64,000 bases of DNA from Paenibacillaceae bacterium (GTDB lineage: Bacteria > Bacillota > Bacilli > Paenibacillales > Paenibacillaceae): NCBI GenBank assembly GCA_900766135.1, contig CAAFUF010000023.1, positions 124,001 through 188,000 of the forward strand, written 5' to 3'. Positions within the stretch are counted from its first letter, which is position 1. Each line of letters opens with the position of its first letter. Below are positions 8,239-17,213 of this stretch, piece by piece. Under the pieces are notes generated by a model that saw only the letters and a list, made by a program, of their open reading frames with translations, was not told where the DNA came from and made no database searches. Both the position numbers and the translations under genes were made by a program.

Positions 8239-8724
8239 ATGACAAACGACCAAGCGGCGCACCAGGAAGCCGTGGAGACGGTCCGGAAATTGATCCAAGG
8301 CATCGAGATCGCCATGCTGACCACCGTCACGAAGGAAGGGCTGGTGTCGCGTCCGATGAAAACCCAGGAGGTCGAATTCGACGGCGATCTGTGGTTCCTG
8401 ACGAAAGTGGAGACGGACAAATACACCCAGCTCAAGCAGCATCCCGATGTTAACGTGTCTTACGTGGGAGACTCCTACGTGTCGGTACGCGGGACCGCGG
8501 AAGTGGTCAACGACCGGGCGAAGATCAGCGAATTCTGGAACGCGGCCTATGCCAAGTTCCTGCATACCTCCAGCGACGATCCGAATCTGGTCCTGATCAA
8601 AGTGAAGGCCGAAGCGGCGGAATACTGGGAAACCGGCAATCTCGTCAAAATGGTCAAGCGCATGTTCTCCCAGCTGACAGGCAAGGAAGCGGAAGCCGAG
8701 TTGAACAAGACGGTGAAGTTGTAG
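8239..8724 (+). CDS. pyridoxamine 5'-phosphate oxidase-family protein (general stress protein 26-like)
   Basis: This 161-residue protein has a flavin-reductase-like split-barrel fold: IEIAMLTTVTKEGLVSRPM is the first strand pair and DLWFLTKVETDKYTQL follows, with the C-terminal YWETGNLVKMVK typical of the GSP26/YdaG group. These bind FMN or a related cofactor and are often stress-induced; true PNPOx activity is unlikely. It stands alone, ahead of a strong intrinsic terminator at 8744. No clear sigma-B promoter was found. Confidence 0.85.
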   Translation: MTNDQAAHQEAVETVRKLIQGIEIAMLTTVTKEGLVSRPMKTQEVEFDGDLWFLTKVETDKYTQLKQHPDVNVSYVGDSYVSVRGTAEVVNDRAKISEFWNAAYAKFLHTSSDDPNLVLIKVKAEAAEYWETGNLVKMVKRMFSQLTGKEAEAELNKTVKL

Positions 8725-8743
8725 AACGATGAACGTGCAAAAA

Positions 8744-8782
8744 GAGCAGCAGGAATGAAGATCCTGCTGCTCGCTTTTTTTC
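8744..8782 (+). terminator. intrinsic terminator after the PPOX gene
   Basis: GAGCAGCAGGA pairs with TCCTGCTGCTC around a short AATGAAGA loop, followed by a run of Ts. The A-run on the other side lets it also serve the convergent DUF4405 gene. Confidence 0.9.
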
Positions 8783-8789
8783 CATCATC

Positions 8790-9728
8790 TTAGTTGCGGA
8801 GTTGCAGCCTCCGGGAAGCTTTCCGTTTCACCAGCCATTTGTCCAGATAATACACGGCGATCACCAGGACGGAGAGGATTCCCAAGTATTCGGCGATAAC
8901 GCCCAATACGTTTGGGCCGGCCCCGGGTGCCCCGAACCCGCGCCCTTCGCCTCTCAACCCTCCATCGGGTTTCTCGAAATGGCTAAAGTCCTCAACGTCG
9001 CCTTGGTCGCCGTCAGGCATTTCCGGCCGACCCCCGCTCTCCCGGCCAAAACCGCCGTCCGCGTCCACCCGTCCTCTCTCCCGGTCACTGAAGTCGCCCG
9101 CGTGCGCCGTCACGGCCCCCAACCCAAACACGTTACCTAAGCTCTGCACATGTCCGGCGAAGTTGGAAACGTACATTTGATAACCCCCGAACACCAGAAG
9201 GAACCCCACGGCGACTTTGGCGAGAACCCCTAGTATCGGTTTCTTGATGCGGTAATGGATGATTTGGTGGAACACGCCCACGACCCATTTCCAGTGCAGG
9301 CCAATATGCACGGCCACCAGGATCAGGACGAGGTAGGATACGGACATATGCGCCATCTTGAACCAGGATTCGTTGCCGAACCGAAGATTCGGGAAAACCA
9401 CCCGGGAAATGAAAATCCCGCTGACGATCACGAATCCCATCGACGTCAGCAGCAGTAAATTCAGGACATAGCTGAGCCGCGTTTTGAACGGCAATTTGCG
9501 GTCGAACAGCTTCAACGTGACCTTGGCGACCCAACTCCAATTGAGCAGAATATGGGTCAGGATCGCGCCGCCCATGGCGATTCCGGCAATTTCATGGAAA
9601 GCGAGCCCGCCCAGCACTTGCTTATTGAAAAAAAGGACGAAGGTTAGCGCCATAATCAGATCGAGTCCGAATTTGACGTACATCAGCCTTTTCTTGCGGT
9701 CCCGCGGTTGGGATTGTCGTTCCTGCAT
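8790..9728 (-). CDS. DUF4405 domain membrane protein
   Basis: This 312-residue integral membrane protein has a DUF4405 core in the first 170 residues with conserved histidines in successive helices (FHEIAG, ILTHILLNW, KMAHMSVSY, VHIGLHWKW), a pattern expected for b-type haem ligation. A fifth helix is followed by an extracytoplasmic segment rich in Gly, Asp and Glu (about residues 205-270) and a last helix near the C-terminus with a basic tail. AAGGAGG precedes the ATG. The function is unknown; haem-dependent electron transfer or sensing is the family inference. It converges with the PPOX gene and is transcribed in the same direction as the c-di-GMP pair upstream. Confidence 0.75.
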   Translation of the reverse strand: MQERQSQPRDRKKRLMYVKFGLDLIMALTFVLFFNKQVLGGLAFHEIAGIAMGGAILTHILLNWSWVAKVTLKLFDRKLPFKTRLSYVLNLLLLTSMGFVIVSGIFISRVVFPNLRFGNESWFKMAHMSVSYLVLILVAVHIGLHWKWVVGVFHQIIHYRIKKPILGVLAKVAVGFLLVFGGYQMYVSNFAGHVQSLGNVFGLGAVTAHAGDFSDRERGRVDADGGFGRESGGRPEMPDGDQGDVEDFSHFEKPDGGLRGEGRGFGAPGAGPNVLGVIAEYLGILSVLVIAVYYLDKWLVKRKASRRLQLRN

Positions 9729-9858
9729 TAGCTATCCAGCCTCCTTGGCAAACTGCTTATCTCTTGGCCAAGGTTACGCCGCAAACCTTTAATGAACCTT
9801 AAATTCAGGAAGGGCGGGGCTAAGGCAGGAGGACTTGCGAGAAAACGGGGCGAAGCTG

Positions 9859-10860
9859 TTAATTAGCGAGGCTGACGCTGCCGGGCCGGGATTTGCAAAT
9901 CTTCTTCATTCGGGTCGCTTCCTCCACGATCTGTTCCATGTTCTCGAAGTTACGGCTTCGATTCGTGACCACCGCAATGGAGATCGAAACGAGCGGAATC
10001 GGGCCATAACTGCCGGATCGCCCCTCGCCAAGCACGTAGTTGTTCTTGAGGTCCTCCTTGCTGTAGAAATCCTTCTTCATGGCTTCGAAGCCGTCGATGA
10101 TTTTGCTGCAGGCGAACTGATAATTATGATGGTTCAGGATCGCGATGAAGTCATCGCCGCCGATATGGCCGAGAAAAGACCCCTGGCCGGAAAACGGCTC
10201 GCGCAGCAGATTCGCCGTCGCTTGGATGAGCGCATCGCCCATTTTGAAGCCGTAGCTGTCGTTGTAGGATTTGAAATGATCCAGATCGATGTAGAGGACG
10301 CTAAATTGCTCTTGCCGGGAGGATTGCTGCAGGCGGTCGTCGATGAGACGGTTGCCGGGAAGTCCGGTCAGCGGATTAAGGAAGCTCGCCATCTCCGCCC
10401 GGATGTTGGCCACTTCCAGCAGCAGGCGGCGGATGCTGACGAATCCGTTCAGGCGGCCGTCCCGCAGGACCAGCACGCCGTCATACAGCTCTTCCTCGGA
10501 CCGGTTCATCGCGCGAATGCTGACCTCGGTAATCGGTTCGTCCCAATCCACGACGAGCGGGTGAGGGTTCACGACAAGCATGACGGGGCGGCCCATATAG
10601 ATCTGGTAGCCGTATTGCGTGCCTAGCAGCTGGTAGAACCGGGCCCGCATCAACAGCGCCGGCCGGCCGTCTTCGCCAACCGCCGCAATCCCCTCCAATT
10701 TGGGGTTCTGCTTAAACAGATTATCGACCCAGCCGCATTTCGTGGCGGGCTCGACGATAGGGATCGTTTCCGCGATTTCGCCGATGTTCGCCAACAAATC
10801 GTACACCTTCCCTCTCATGCAACCGTTGCCTGCCATTCGCACAAAAAACCGTATGATCAA
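9859..10860 (-). CDS. CBS-like and GGDEF domain protein (diguanylate cyclase half of a split pair)
   Basis: This protein of up to 333 residues has an N-terminal region resembling paired CBS domains (GVLVLRDGRLNGFVSIRRLL near its end) followed by a GGDEF domain: LTGLPGNRLIDDRL, YIDLDHFKSYND and the active-site variant HIGGDDF. GGDDF instead of GGDEF still has the two acidic residues, so catalysis is possible. The frame opens with TTG at 10860, overlapping the TGA of the EAL gene; later ATGs at 10836 and 10818 lack good ribosome sites. EAL-CBS-GGDEF fusions exist as single proteins, so this looks like a split or frameshifted fusion. Confidence 0.75.
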   Translation of the reverse strand: MIIRFFVRMAGNGCMRGKVYDLLANIGEIAETIPIVEPATKCGWVDNLFKQNPKLEGIAAVGEDGRPALLMRARFYQLLGTQYGYQIYMGRPVMLVVNPHPLVVDWDEPITEVSIRAMNRSEEELYDGVLVLRDGRLNGFVSIRRLLLEVANIRAEMASFLNPLTGLPGNRLIDDRLQQSSRQEQFSVLYIDLDHFKSYNDSYGFKMGDALIQATANLLREPFSGQGSFLGHIGGDDFIAILNHHNYQFACSKIIDGFEAMKKDFYSKEDLKNNYVLGEGRSGSYGPIPLVSISIAVVTNRSRNFENMEQIVEEATRMKKICKSRPGSVSLAN

Positions 10861-11732
10861 TACGCCAGTTCCGTTCGCCTTAGCGGTAAAATGCCGGTTC
10901 CCATTTCCGTGTCCGGTTTGCCGAGCGCATATCCTTGCCCGTATTCGATTCCTTCCCGCTGTAGAAACGCGAGTTCTTCTTCTTCCTCGATCCCCTCGGC
11001 AATGATATGCGTGCCGGAATCGGCGGCAAATTCCTGAAGCAGCTTCACGATGCGCTGTTGATTGGGGTGAAGGTGAAGATGGCGGATCAGGGACTTGTCG
11101 ATTTTGATGAATTCGGGCTTCAAGCTCACGATCGCTTTCAGGCTATTGTAGCCGGAGCCCGCGTCGTCGATCGCGATGCGAAACCCTTGAGAGCGGTAAT
11201 GGGAAAGGATGCGTTCGAAGGCCACATAGTCATGAACCGCCTGTTTCTCGGTTAACTCGAACACGACCTGCTGCGGCGACAAGCCGTACCGGGACAACAG
11301 CTGGATCGTTTCGCCGCTTCGGTAACCGGGGTCCGACAGCATCTGCGGATGGATATTGACGAAGGCGAGGGTGTCCGCGGGTTTGCGCGACCGGATCAAG
11401 GCGAGCCGAAACCGGTTGAAGGAGATGTCGCGGCAAAAACGTTCGAATGCAAACACCTGGTCCGTACGCCCGATGAAGTCGTAAAAAGACTCGGTATGGG
11501 GAAATAAAGCCGAGACCGGCGGACGGTTCAGCACTTCATACCCGAGGCAGGTTCCATCTTGCAGATTCAGGATCGGCTGGAAATACGTCGTCAACGTTTG
11601 ATTGCGGATGATCTGCTGCAAGGCATGGAATCTTCGGCAAGACAGCCAATACTGCCGGGTGGCGTGATACAAATAGGTCATGTAATGATACAGACCGCTA
11701 TTCGCCTCAGAGGGAGAGAGCGGCGTTTTCAT
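10857..11732 (-). CDS. EAL domain protein (c-di-GMP phosphodiesterase-like)
   Basis: This 291-residue cytoplasmic EAL domain has the signature read as YEVLNRP (EVL variant), catalytic-loop motifs FVNIHPQ, FELTEKQ, DDAGSGYNS (DDFGTG variant), KIDKSLI and AEGIE, and GQGYALGKP at the end. Most metal and catalytic acids are retained, so activity is plausible, but the altered EAL and DDFGT motifs could mark a sensor. ATG 11732-11730 follows AAAGGA. Its stop overlaps the start of the CBS-GGDEF gene in another frame, so the two are co-translated and probably act together in c-di-GMP turnover. Confidence 0.85.
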   Translation of the reverse strand: MKTPLSPSEANSGLYHYMTYLYHATRQYWLSCRRFHALQQIIRNQTLTTYFQPILNLQDGTCLGYEVLNRPPVSALFPHTESFYDFIGRTDQVFAFERFCRDISFNRFRLALIRSRKPADTLAFVNIHPQMLSDPGYRSGETIQLLSRYGLSPQQVVFELTEKQAVHDYVAFERILSHYRSQGFRIAIDDAGSGYNSLKAIVSLKPEFIKIDKSLIRHLHLHPNQQRIVKLLQEFAADSGTHIIAEGIEEEEELAFLQREGIEYGQGYALGKPDTEMGTGILPLRRTELAY

Positions 11733-11879
11733 GTTGGATTCATCCTTTAGGCCCATATAATCGAGACCGGGACTTTGCAAGGCTTGTCTCTATAGTCCGA
11801 TCGTATCACGTGGCGGACTTTTTAGCGTAAACGGAACGTTAACGCAATGTAAAATCTGGCTCGCGGCCGCTGCCGACAA

Positions 11880-11933
11880 AGAAAAGAGCCGCCGGTCAGG
11901 TCGAATGGCGACCCGCTGAAGGCGGCTCTCTTG
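11880..11933 (-). terminator. intrinsic terminator of the nucleotidase gene
   Basis: GAGCCGCC and GGCGGCTC form the outer stem, with further pairing inside. On the minus strand the stem is followed by TCTTTTCTTT. It lies 20 nt past the stop of the nucleotidase gene. Confidence 0.8.
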
Positions 11934-11955
11934 TCGGGCTATGTCCGGAGAATTC

Positions 11956-14202
11956 TTATTGCACCGGAATCAAAATCTTCTGTCCGATCCGGATCAGATG
12001 CGGGTTGGACAGCTTGTTGTACTTGGCCAACGCTTGCCATGTTGTGCCATGCTTCAGCGCGATATCGTACAGGGTATCGCCCTTCTTCACGACGTGGACG
12101 ATGTCCTTCCCGGTAGCCGGGGCGGGGGCCGGAGCTGTTGGCTTCGGCGTCACAGGCGCAGGTGCTGGAGATGGTTCAGGCACTGGTGCAGGTGCTGGCG
12201 TCGGAGCCGGCGCCGGGTTGGCCGATTCGGCCGCCGAGCTCAGTTGGAATTGGGCATAGCCGTCCTTCGTGTCGGCCAGGTACTTCAGGTTGCCGGCCTT
12301 CGCAGCCGTCTCTTTGGCGGCCGGCGAAGTCGCGAACGTGACGTTGGCCTTGCCGAACGGAGCGAGCGACCAGTTGCCGTCCGCGGTCGGGTTGATCGTG
12401 CCGTTCTCGCGGATGTAATCGATGATCACCTGGCGGTTCTCGTCCGGCGAGGCCAGGATGATCCGCTTGCCGTCCGGGTTCGCAAATTTGCTGGACGACG
12501 CGCGGTAGTTGTTGCTGGCGACGACGAATTTCTGCGCCGGATCGACCGGCTTGCCGTTATAAGACAGGTTCACGATCCGGCTGGATTTCTCGTTTAATAC
12601 GCCGCCCTTGGCGTCGTATTTGGCCGGCTTAGTCACGTCGATTTGATACGTGACGCCGTCGATTACGTCGAAATTATAGGTTGGGAAGTCATAGTTCACC
12701 AGCTCTTGTTCCTCCGTCTTGGACGGATCGATCTGGTTGAACTGCCCGGCAGACCATTCGAGCCATTCCTTCAACTCGGCGCCGTTCACCAGCACGGCGT
12801 TCACCGTGTTGGAGTACAGGTACAGGTCGGCCACGTTCTTGATGGCGATGTCACCGGACGGAATGTTGGTATAGTAGTTCGCGCCCTGGCGTCCGCCGGC
12901 TTTGAACGGAGCTCCGGCCGACAGCACCGGCACGCCTTCATATTCCGTGCCTTGCAGATGCTTCTCTACGTACCATTTTTGCGCATTGGTGACGATCTGG
13001 ATCGAGGGATCGTCCTGAATCAGGGCGAACCAGCTGTTGATCGGTGCGCTGGTCTTGCCCACCGGACCGCGGACATACTCGAGCGTATGCTCGTGATCCT
13101 CTTGGATCGCATCCCAAATCGTCGGGTCGGCGTCCACCAGCGGCTTCTTGTTGGCGGTGTCGTAAATCGGCTTCACGGCCACTTTGGAGTTCTTCACCGT
13201 CCAGGCATCGCCGGATTTCTCCAGCGTCAGGTCGATGATCCCGAGGTTGTTGCCCCAATACCCCGGTTCGACGGCCGGTACGCCGTTGATCGTGCCTTTG
13301 GCGAGGTCGACACCCGTCTTGCCTTCGAAGGAGGCGTCCGGGAATACCTTATGCGCGTGGCCGAACAGGATCGCGTCGATGCCTTCCACCTTGCTCAGGT
13401 ACAGGACCGAGTTCTCCATCAGCGGCGTTTGCGGGATGTCCTCGAAGCCGGAGTGCGGCACCGCGATGATGAGGTCGGCGCCTTCTTTTTTCATCTGAGG
13501 CACGAATTTCTTCGCCGTCTCCACGATATCCTTCGTGATCAGCTTCCCTTCCAGATGCGCCTTGTCCCAGGACATGATCTGCGGCGGCACGAAGCCGATG
13601 ATTCCGACCTTCAGCTTGTGCTTCGCGCCCGTGCTGTCGGTCACCTCTTTGTCGAGGAGGAGATATGGGGTAAAGGCGTTCTTGTCGTTGGAAGGGTCTT
13701 GATCCTTGTCGTCCAGGTAAATGTTGGCGTTGACGTAAGGGAAGTCCGAGCCTTTGACGGCGGTCTTCAGGAAGTCGAGGCCGTAGTTGAACTCGTGGTT
13801 GCCAAAGTTGCCGGCATCATAGCCGAGCAAATTCATCGCTTTGTAGACCGGATGAGTTTCGCCCTCCTGCAGCTTGTCCACCGTGGCGACGTAATCGCCC
13901 AGCGGGTTGCCCTGGATCAGGTCGCCGTTGTCGATGAGCAGGCTGTTCTTCGCCTCCGCGCGGGCTTGCTTGATCAGGGTTGCCGTCTTGGCCAAGCCGT
14001 ACTCGTCCGTCGGTTTGTCCGCGAAGTAGTCGTAGTTGACGATGTTCACGTGCAGGTCGGTCGTCTCCAGGATGCGGAGCTCGACGGTTGCCGCTCCGGT
14101 TCCTTCCGCCGCGGACGCGGAGAACGGCAATGCCGCCAGACTGGCCGCCAACAGGGATGCGATCAGGATGAATTTCGGACTGCGAGGTTTGTTCAAGTTC
14201 AT
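11956..14202 (-). CDS. cpdB: secreted 2',3'-cyclic-nucleotide 2'-phosphodiesterase/3'-nucleotidase with LysM anchor
   Basis: This 748-residue exported enzyme has a Sec signal peptide (basic start, hydrophobic ILIASLLAASLAALPF, ASA cleavage near residue 32). The metallophosphatase domain carries TTDLHVN, DNGDLIQGNP, FGNHEFNYGLD and VPHSGFE, the dimetal ligands. A 5'-nucleotidase C-terminal domain covers about residues 380-610. A Pro-Ala-rich linker (about 655-695) leads to one LysM domain (VVKKGDTLYDIALKHGTTW). It releases nucleosides and phosphate from extracellular nucleotides while bound to peptidoglycan. AGGAGG precedes the ATG. It is monocistronic with its own terminator. Confidence 0.93.
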   Translation of the reverse strand: MNLNKPRSPKFILIASLLAASLAALPFSASAAEGTGAATVELRILETTDLHVNIVNYDYFADKPTDEYGLAKTATLIKQARAEAKNSLLIDNGDLIQGNPLGDYVATVDKLQEGETHPVYKAMNLLGYDAGNFGNHEFNYGLDFLKTAVKGSDFPYVNANIYLDDKDQDPSNDKNAFTPYLLLDKEVTDSTGAKHKLKVGIIGFVPPQIMSWDKAHLEGKLITKDIVETAKKFVPQMKKEGADLIIAVPHSGFEDIPQTPLMENSVLYLSKVEGIDAILFGHAHKVFPDASFEGKTGVDLAKGTINGVPAVEPGYWGNNLGIIDLTLEKSGDAWTVKNSKVAVKPIYDTANKKPLVDADPTIWDAIQEDHEHTLEYVRGPVGKTSAPINSWFALIQDDPSIQIVTNAQKWYVEKHLQGTEYEGVPVLSAGAPFKAGGRQGANYYTNIPSGDIAIKNVADLYLYSNTVNAVLVNGAELKEWLEWSAGQFNQIDPSKTEEQELVNYDFPTYNFDVIDGVTYQIDVTKPAKYDAKGGVLNEKSSRIVNLSYNGKPVDPAQKFVVASNNYRASSSKFANPDGKRIILASPDENRQVIIDYIRENGTINPTADGNWSLAPFGKANVTFATSPAAKETAAKAGNLKYLADTKDGYAQFQLSSAAESANPAPAPTPAPAPVPEPSPAPAPVTPKPTAPAPAPATGKDIVHVVKKGDTLYDIALKHGTTWQALAKYNKLSNPHLIRIGQKILIPVQ

Positions 14203-14527
14203 TCCTCCTTCGAATTTTGGGTACTCCCTGACACGACAGGCGTCATGCGAAGCTTTGTGCCGAAATATTATTTTAAATTGACTTTAATATTTTAAATGAA
14301 ATGGTAGGGATTGTCATGGGGGAAATTTCTATTTCATGCGAGAGATGAACAGATTGTGCAGGAGGTACAAATCCGAAGGTGCGCGTTGCTGCAGGGCCGG
14401 GAGTGAACTAACTATGGGACAGGCAGGAGCTGAATAGGGGAAGGCGTATCCAAAGTTCGCCTGCAGCTAGCTTGCCCTTTCCGGCACCGGCGTTTCATCA
14501 ACGACGCACCTGAGTGTAGCGCAAACG

Positions 14528-14715
14528 AAAAAACTGCAAAAATACAGTAATTTCGGTCGACATTTAAGATCATGGCAAAATAGATGCAAAAGTGCAGGAA
14601 TTTATCCCGGCATTTCGAGATTTAGCGGTTTATCCCTAAAATAACTGCATTCTTGCAGGAATTCATAGGTTTCGGCCGGATTGCGGGAAAATAACTGTAC
14701 TTTTGCAGGAATCGC
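14528..14715. repeat. four-copy imperfect repeat with palindromic ACTGCA-TGCAGGAAT core
   Basis: Cores aligned on CTGC start at 14534, 14584, 14645 and 14695 (spacings 50, 61 and 50). The consensus is AAAATAACTGCA, four variable bases, TGCAGGAATT, then a shared CCGGCATTT-like segment. This fills part of the 618-bp gap between the nucleotidase and the MFS gene. In the rest of that gap (14203-14527) I see nothing beyond the upstream region of the nucleotidase gene. It is distinct in sequence from the 52-bp repeat at 7944 but similar in spacing and design. Confidence 0.7.
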
Positions 14716-14781
14716 CGGGGAGAATCCTCGCATTTGGAAATCGCGGGGCGAGGGTTTGGGGGACGGGGACTAACCCGGCCG

Positions 14782-14818
14782 AAAAAAGGCGACCGGAGGT
14801 TAGGCCTGGTCGCCTTCC
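14782..14818 (-). terminator. intrinsic terminator of the MFS gene
   Basis: On the minus strand AAGGCGACC pairs with GGTCGCCTT and runs into TTTT, starting right after the MFS stop codon. Confidence 0.85.
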
Positions 14819-14820
14819 CT

Positions 14821-16299
14821 TTAGGATTCTTCGGCGGGTTGTGTTATCGCCTCTTTCGTTTTTTTCGGGCCGTCCGCTCCCTTTCGATTGGGCATGAAGA
14901 TCGTGACGGCCAGAATCAAGACGCTTAGCACGGCCATGCACAGATAGGCGTCGTTCGTGCCAAGAATCGACGACATCTCCTTCAGTTGAGCTTGGGAGAG
15001 CGCCTGGCCGGATTCCATCAAAGCGGCAGCGTGGAATTTGGTTCTCGCCGTAAATATCGTGACGACCAGCGCCGTCCCGATCGCCCCCGCCACTTGCCGG
15101 ACCGTGTTCGTCACGGCGGAACCGTGCGCGTTCATGTGCTTCGGAAGGGCGTTTAGTCCGGCGGTATTGAGCGGCATCGTGAGGAAGCTCAAACCGATGC
15201 GCAAGACGATCGTTCGCACCACCAAATAGGTATAGGTCGTCGATTCGGTCAAGTGCGTCACTCCCCAGATGGCGGGAATCGTAAAGAGCAAACCGATGAT
15301 GGCGATGGGCTTGACCCCGAACTTATCCAATAAACGTCCGGAAACCGGCGACAATAACGCATTGATCAAGGCCCCCGGCAACAGAAGCAAGCCGGTTTCC
15401 AGCACCGAGAATCCCCGGCTGGTCTGCAGGTAGATCGGCAACAGGATCATATCGGCGTACATCACCATCATGATCAACACACTGATGACCGTCGTGATCG
15501 TATACATCTTGTCTTGAAACACCCTTAAATTCATGAGCGGGGCGGAAGAAGTCAATTGCCGCCGGCAGAACAGGATCAGAAACAGCCCGCCGACGATTAG
15601 GCAGGACAATACCTCCGCACTGCCCCAGCCTTGATTGCCCGCGTTGCTGAAGCCAAACAGGAGCCCGCCGAAACCTGCGGTCGAGTAGACGATGCTGACG
15701 AGATCCAGCTTCGGTTTCGAGGTCTCCGAGACATTCACCAAATATTTGAGGGCTAACGGAATGACCAGCGCGACCAGCGGCAGCATCCCGATAAAGATCC
15801 ATCGCCAGGAGAGATGTTCGATGACGAGGCCGGCCAAGGTCGGGCCGATCGCGGGGGCGACGATCATGGCGAGGCCGATGAGGCCCATGGCCGCTCCGCG
15901 TCCTTCCTTGGGGAACACCACCAGCACGACCATCATTAATAGCGGCATGATAATGCCGGCGCCCGCGGCTTGGATCAGCCGCCCCGTCAAGAGGAGCGGA
16001 AAGCTAGGCGCGATGGCGTTAATGAATGTTCCGACGAGCAGCAGGAGCATGGAACTGACAAACAGCTGCCGGGTCGTAAACCGCTGCATCAGGAACGCCG
16101 TGACCGGAACCAGAATGCCGTTCACCAACATGAAGCCGGTGATCAGCCATTGGACGGTCGTGGCGGTAATCGCAAATTCCTTCATCAAGTCGGGCAAGGC
16201 GACATTGAGAATCGTCTGGTTCAAGATCGATAAGAAAGAGCCCAGAAGCAGGACGGGCATCAGGATTTTTTTATTCACCTGCGGGGTTGAGGTATTCAA
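14821..16299 (-). CDS. DHA2 family multidrug MFS transporter (EmrB/QacA type)
   Basis: This 492-residue proton-coupled drug exporter has 14 predicted helices. It shows the DHA2 features NQTILNVALPDL (helix 1, motif D1-like), QWLITGFML, a motif C region with GLIGLAMIVAPAIGPTLAG, and HLSWRWIFIGMLP. The start is TTG at 16299-16297 with GAAAGGAG upstream. It is divergent from a TetR gene, and a 23-bp palindrome lies just upstream of its ribosome site, so it is almost certainly repressed by that TetR and induced by a drug-like ligand. The C-terminal tail is cytoplasmic and Lys/Glu-rich. Specific substrates cannot be read from sequence. Confidence 0.92.
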   Translation of the reverse strand: MNTSTPQVNKKILMPVLLLGSFLSILNQTILNVALPDLMKEFAITATTVQWLITGFMLVNGILVPVTAFLMQRFTTRQLFVSSMLLLLVGTFINAIAPSFPLLLTGRLIQAAGAGIIMPLLMMVVLVVFPKEGRGAAMGLIGLAMIVAPAIGPTLAGLVIEHLSWRWIFIGMLPLVALVIPLALKYLVNVSETSKPKLDLVSIVYSTAGFGGLLFGFSNAGNQGWGSAEVLSCLIVGGLFLILFCRRQLTSSAPLMNLRVFQDKMYTITTVISVLIMMVMYADMILLPIYLQTSRGFSVLETGLLLLPGALINALLSPVSGRLLDKFGVKPIAIIGLLFTIPAIWGVTHLTESTTYTYLVVRTIVLRIGLSFLTMPLNTAGLNALPKHMNAHGSAVTNTVRQVAGAIGTALVVTIFTARTKFHAAALMESGQALSQAQLKEMSSILGTNDAYLCMAVLSVLILAVTIFMPNRKGADGPKKTKEAITQPAEES

Positions 16300-16322
16300 A
16301 GTCGTGCTCCTTTCAAAGGTTG

Positions 16323-16345
16323 TTAATTGACGGAACGTCGACTAA
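16323..16345. promoter_or_regulatory. candidate TetR operator (23-bp palindrome)
   Basis: The 23-bp site reads TTA..T.GACG...CGTC.A.TAA, with 17 of 23 positions symmetric. It lies between the divergent tetR and MFS genes, 24 nt from the MFS start, where bound repressor would block transcription. A second weaker element with TACAC and GTGTA arms at 16398-16418 lies nearer tetR and could serve autoregulation. Confidence 0.55.
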
Positions 16346-16484
16346 TTGATATTCTGTCGATAAAAAATAGTATCATGCCAACCGGCAAAAGACCATTTAC
16401 ACTTTACGTAGATGTGTAGACTAAACGACAGATCCGCGGGATGGTGTCGAACAAGTTGCAGATGATCATCAAAGGAGAGCCGAG

Positions 16485-17039
16485 ATGTCGACCAATCAGG
16501 AGGAAAAGGTAGATCCCCGAGTCGCGCGAACGAAACGCATGTTCAGGGAGGCGCTGATCGCGCTGCTGCAGGAGAACGCCGATCCGCATAAAGTCACCGT
16601 TCAAGGTTTGGCGAATCGTGCGGGGCTGAACCGGGCTACGTTTTATTTGCATTACCGCGACGTGGAGGATTTGCTGGAGCAGTTGACCAAGGAAGTGCTG
16701 GACGAGCTGGCCCGAAGAATGCGTCCGCTCACCGAGAGCAGCCTGTCTAAGGAGCAATCGCCGCTGGTTTCCTTTTTGGAGCAAATTTACGAGAACGCGG
16801 CGTTATTTCAGGTACTCATGGAAAAAAGGGAGTTTCGCCACCGGTTGTTCGCGATGCTCACCGATATCGTTTCGATTCGAAGGGAGCGGAGGAAGCCGGC
16901 GGATCCCGCGAAGCAGGTCCCCATCCCAATCATAGCCGCCTCGTCACTCGGCATCGTCTCGTGGTGGATCGAAGAAGGCACCCCTTATAGTCCAAGCTAC
17001 CTAGCCGACCAAATCAACCAGATGTATCGAAGAAAGTGA
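16485..17039 (+). CDS. TetR/AcrR family transcriptional regulator
   Basis: This 184-residue repressor has an N-terminal TetR helix-turn-helix (VQGLANRAGLNRATFYLHY, about residues 38-56) and a C-terminal all-helical ligand domain of the TetR_C 7-type (MEKREFRHRLFAML). AAAGGAGAG precedes the ATG. It is divergent from the DHA2 exporter, the standard arrangement for a drug-inducible local repressor; palindromes lie in the shared 185-bp gap. A hairpin terminator follows at 17064. Confidence 0.9.
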   Translation: MSTNQEEKVDPRVARTKRMFREALIALLQENADPHKVTVQGLANRAGLNRATFYLHYRDVEDLLEQLTKEVLDELARRMRPLTESSLSKEQSPLVSFLEQIYENAALFQVLMEKREFRHRLFAMLTDIVSIRRERRKPADPAKQVPIPIIAASSLGIVSWWIEEGTPYSPSYLADQINQMYRRK

Positions 17040-17063
17040 TCGGCCGCGGTATAACTTACGAAG

Positions 17064-17104
17064 AAGACCTTGCCTGATCGCTGCGAAGCGCGGCGGGGTC
17101 TTTT
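17064..17104 (+). terminator. probable terminator of tetR
   Basis: AAGACC pairs with GGTCTT with inner GCC/GGC and GC/GC pairing, followed by TTTT. Confidence 0.6.
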
Positions 17105-17213
17105 GCTTGAGGGCTGTCGACGGTTTGACACAGGAGTTTACCGATAGAAGTCGAATGTATCCTTTAGCGAAGGAGTATCTATCTATGGAATGAAGCCAAA
17201 GGAGGAGAGGTTG

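Noticed and set aside
12643..14295. 550-codon open frame on + across the nucleotidase gene
   Set aside because: It is the antisense of a well-supported secreted nucleotidase; the composition (His/Arg/Val-rich, no domain) is typical of an antisense shadow in GC-rich DNA.
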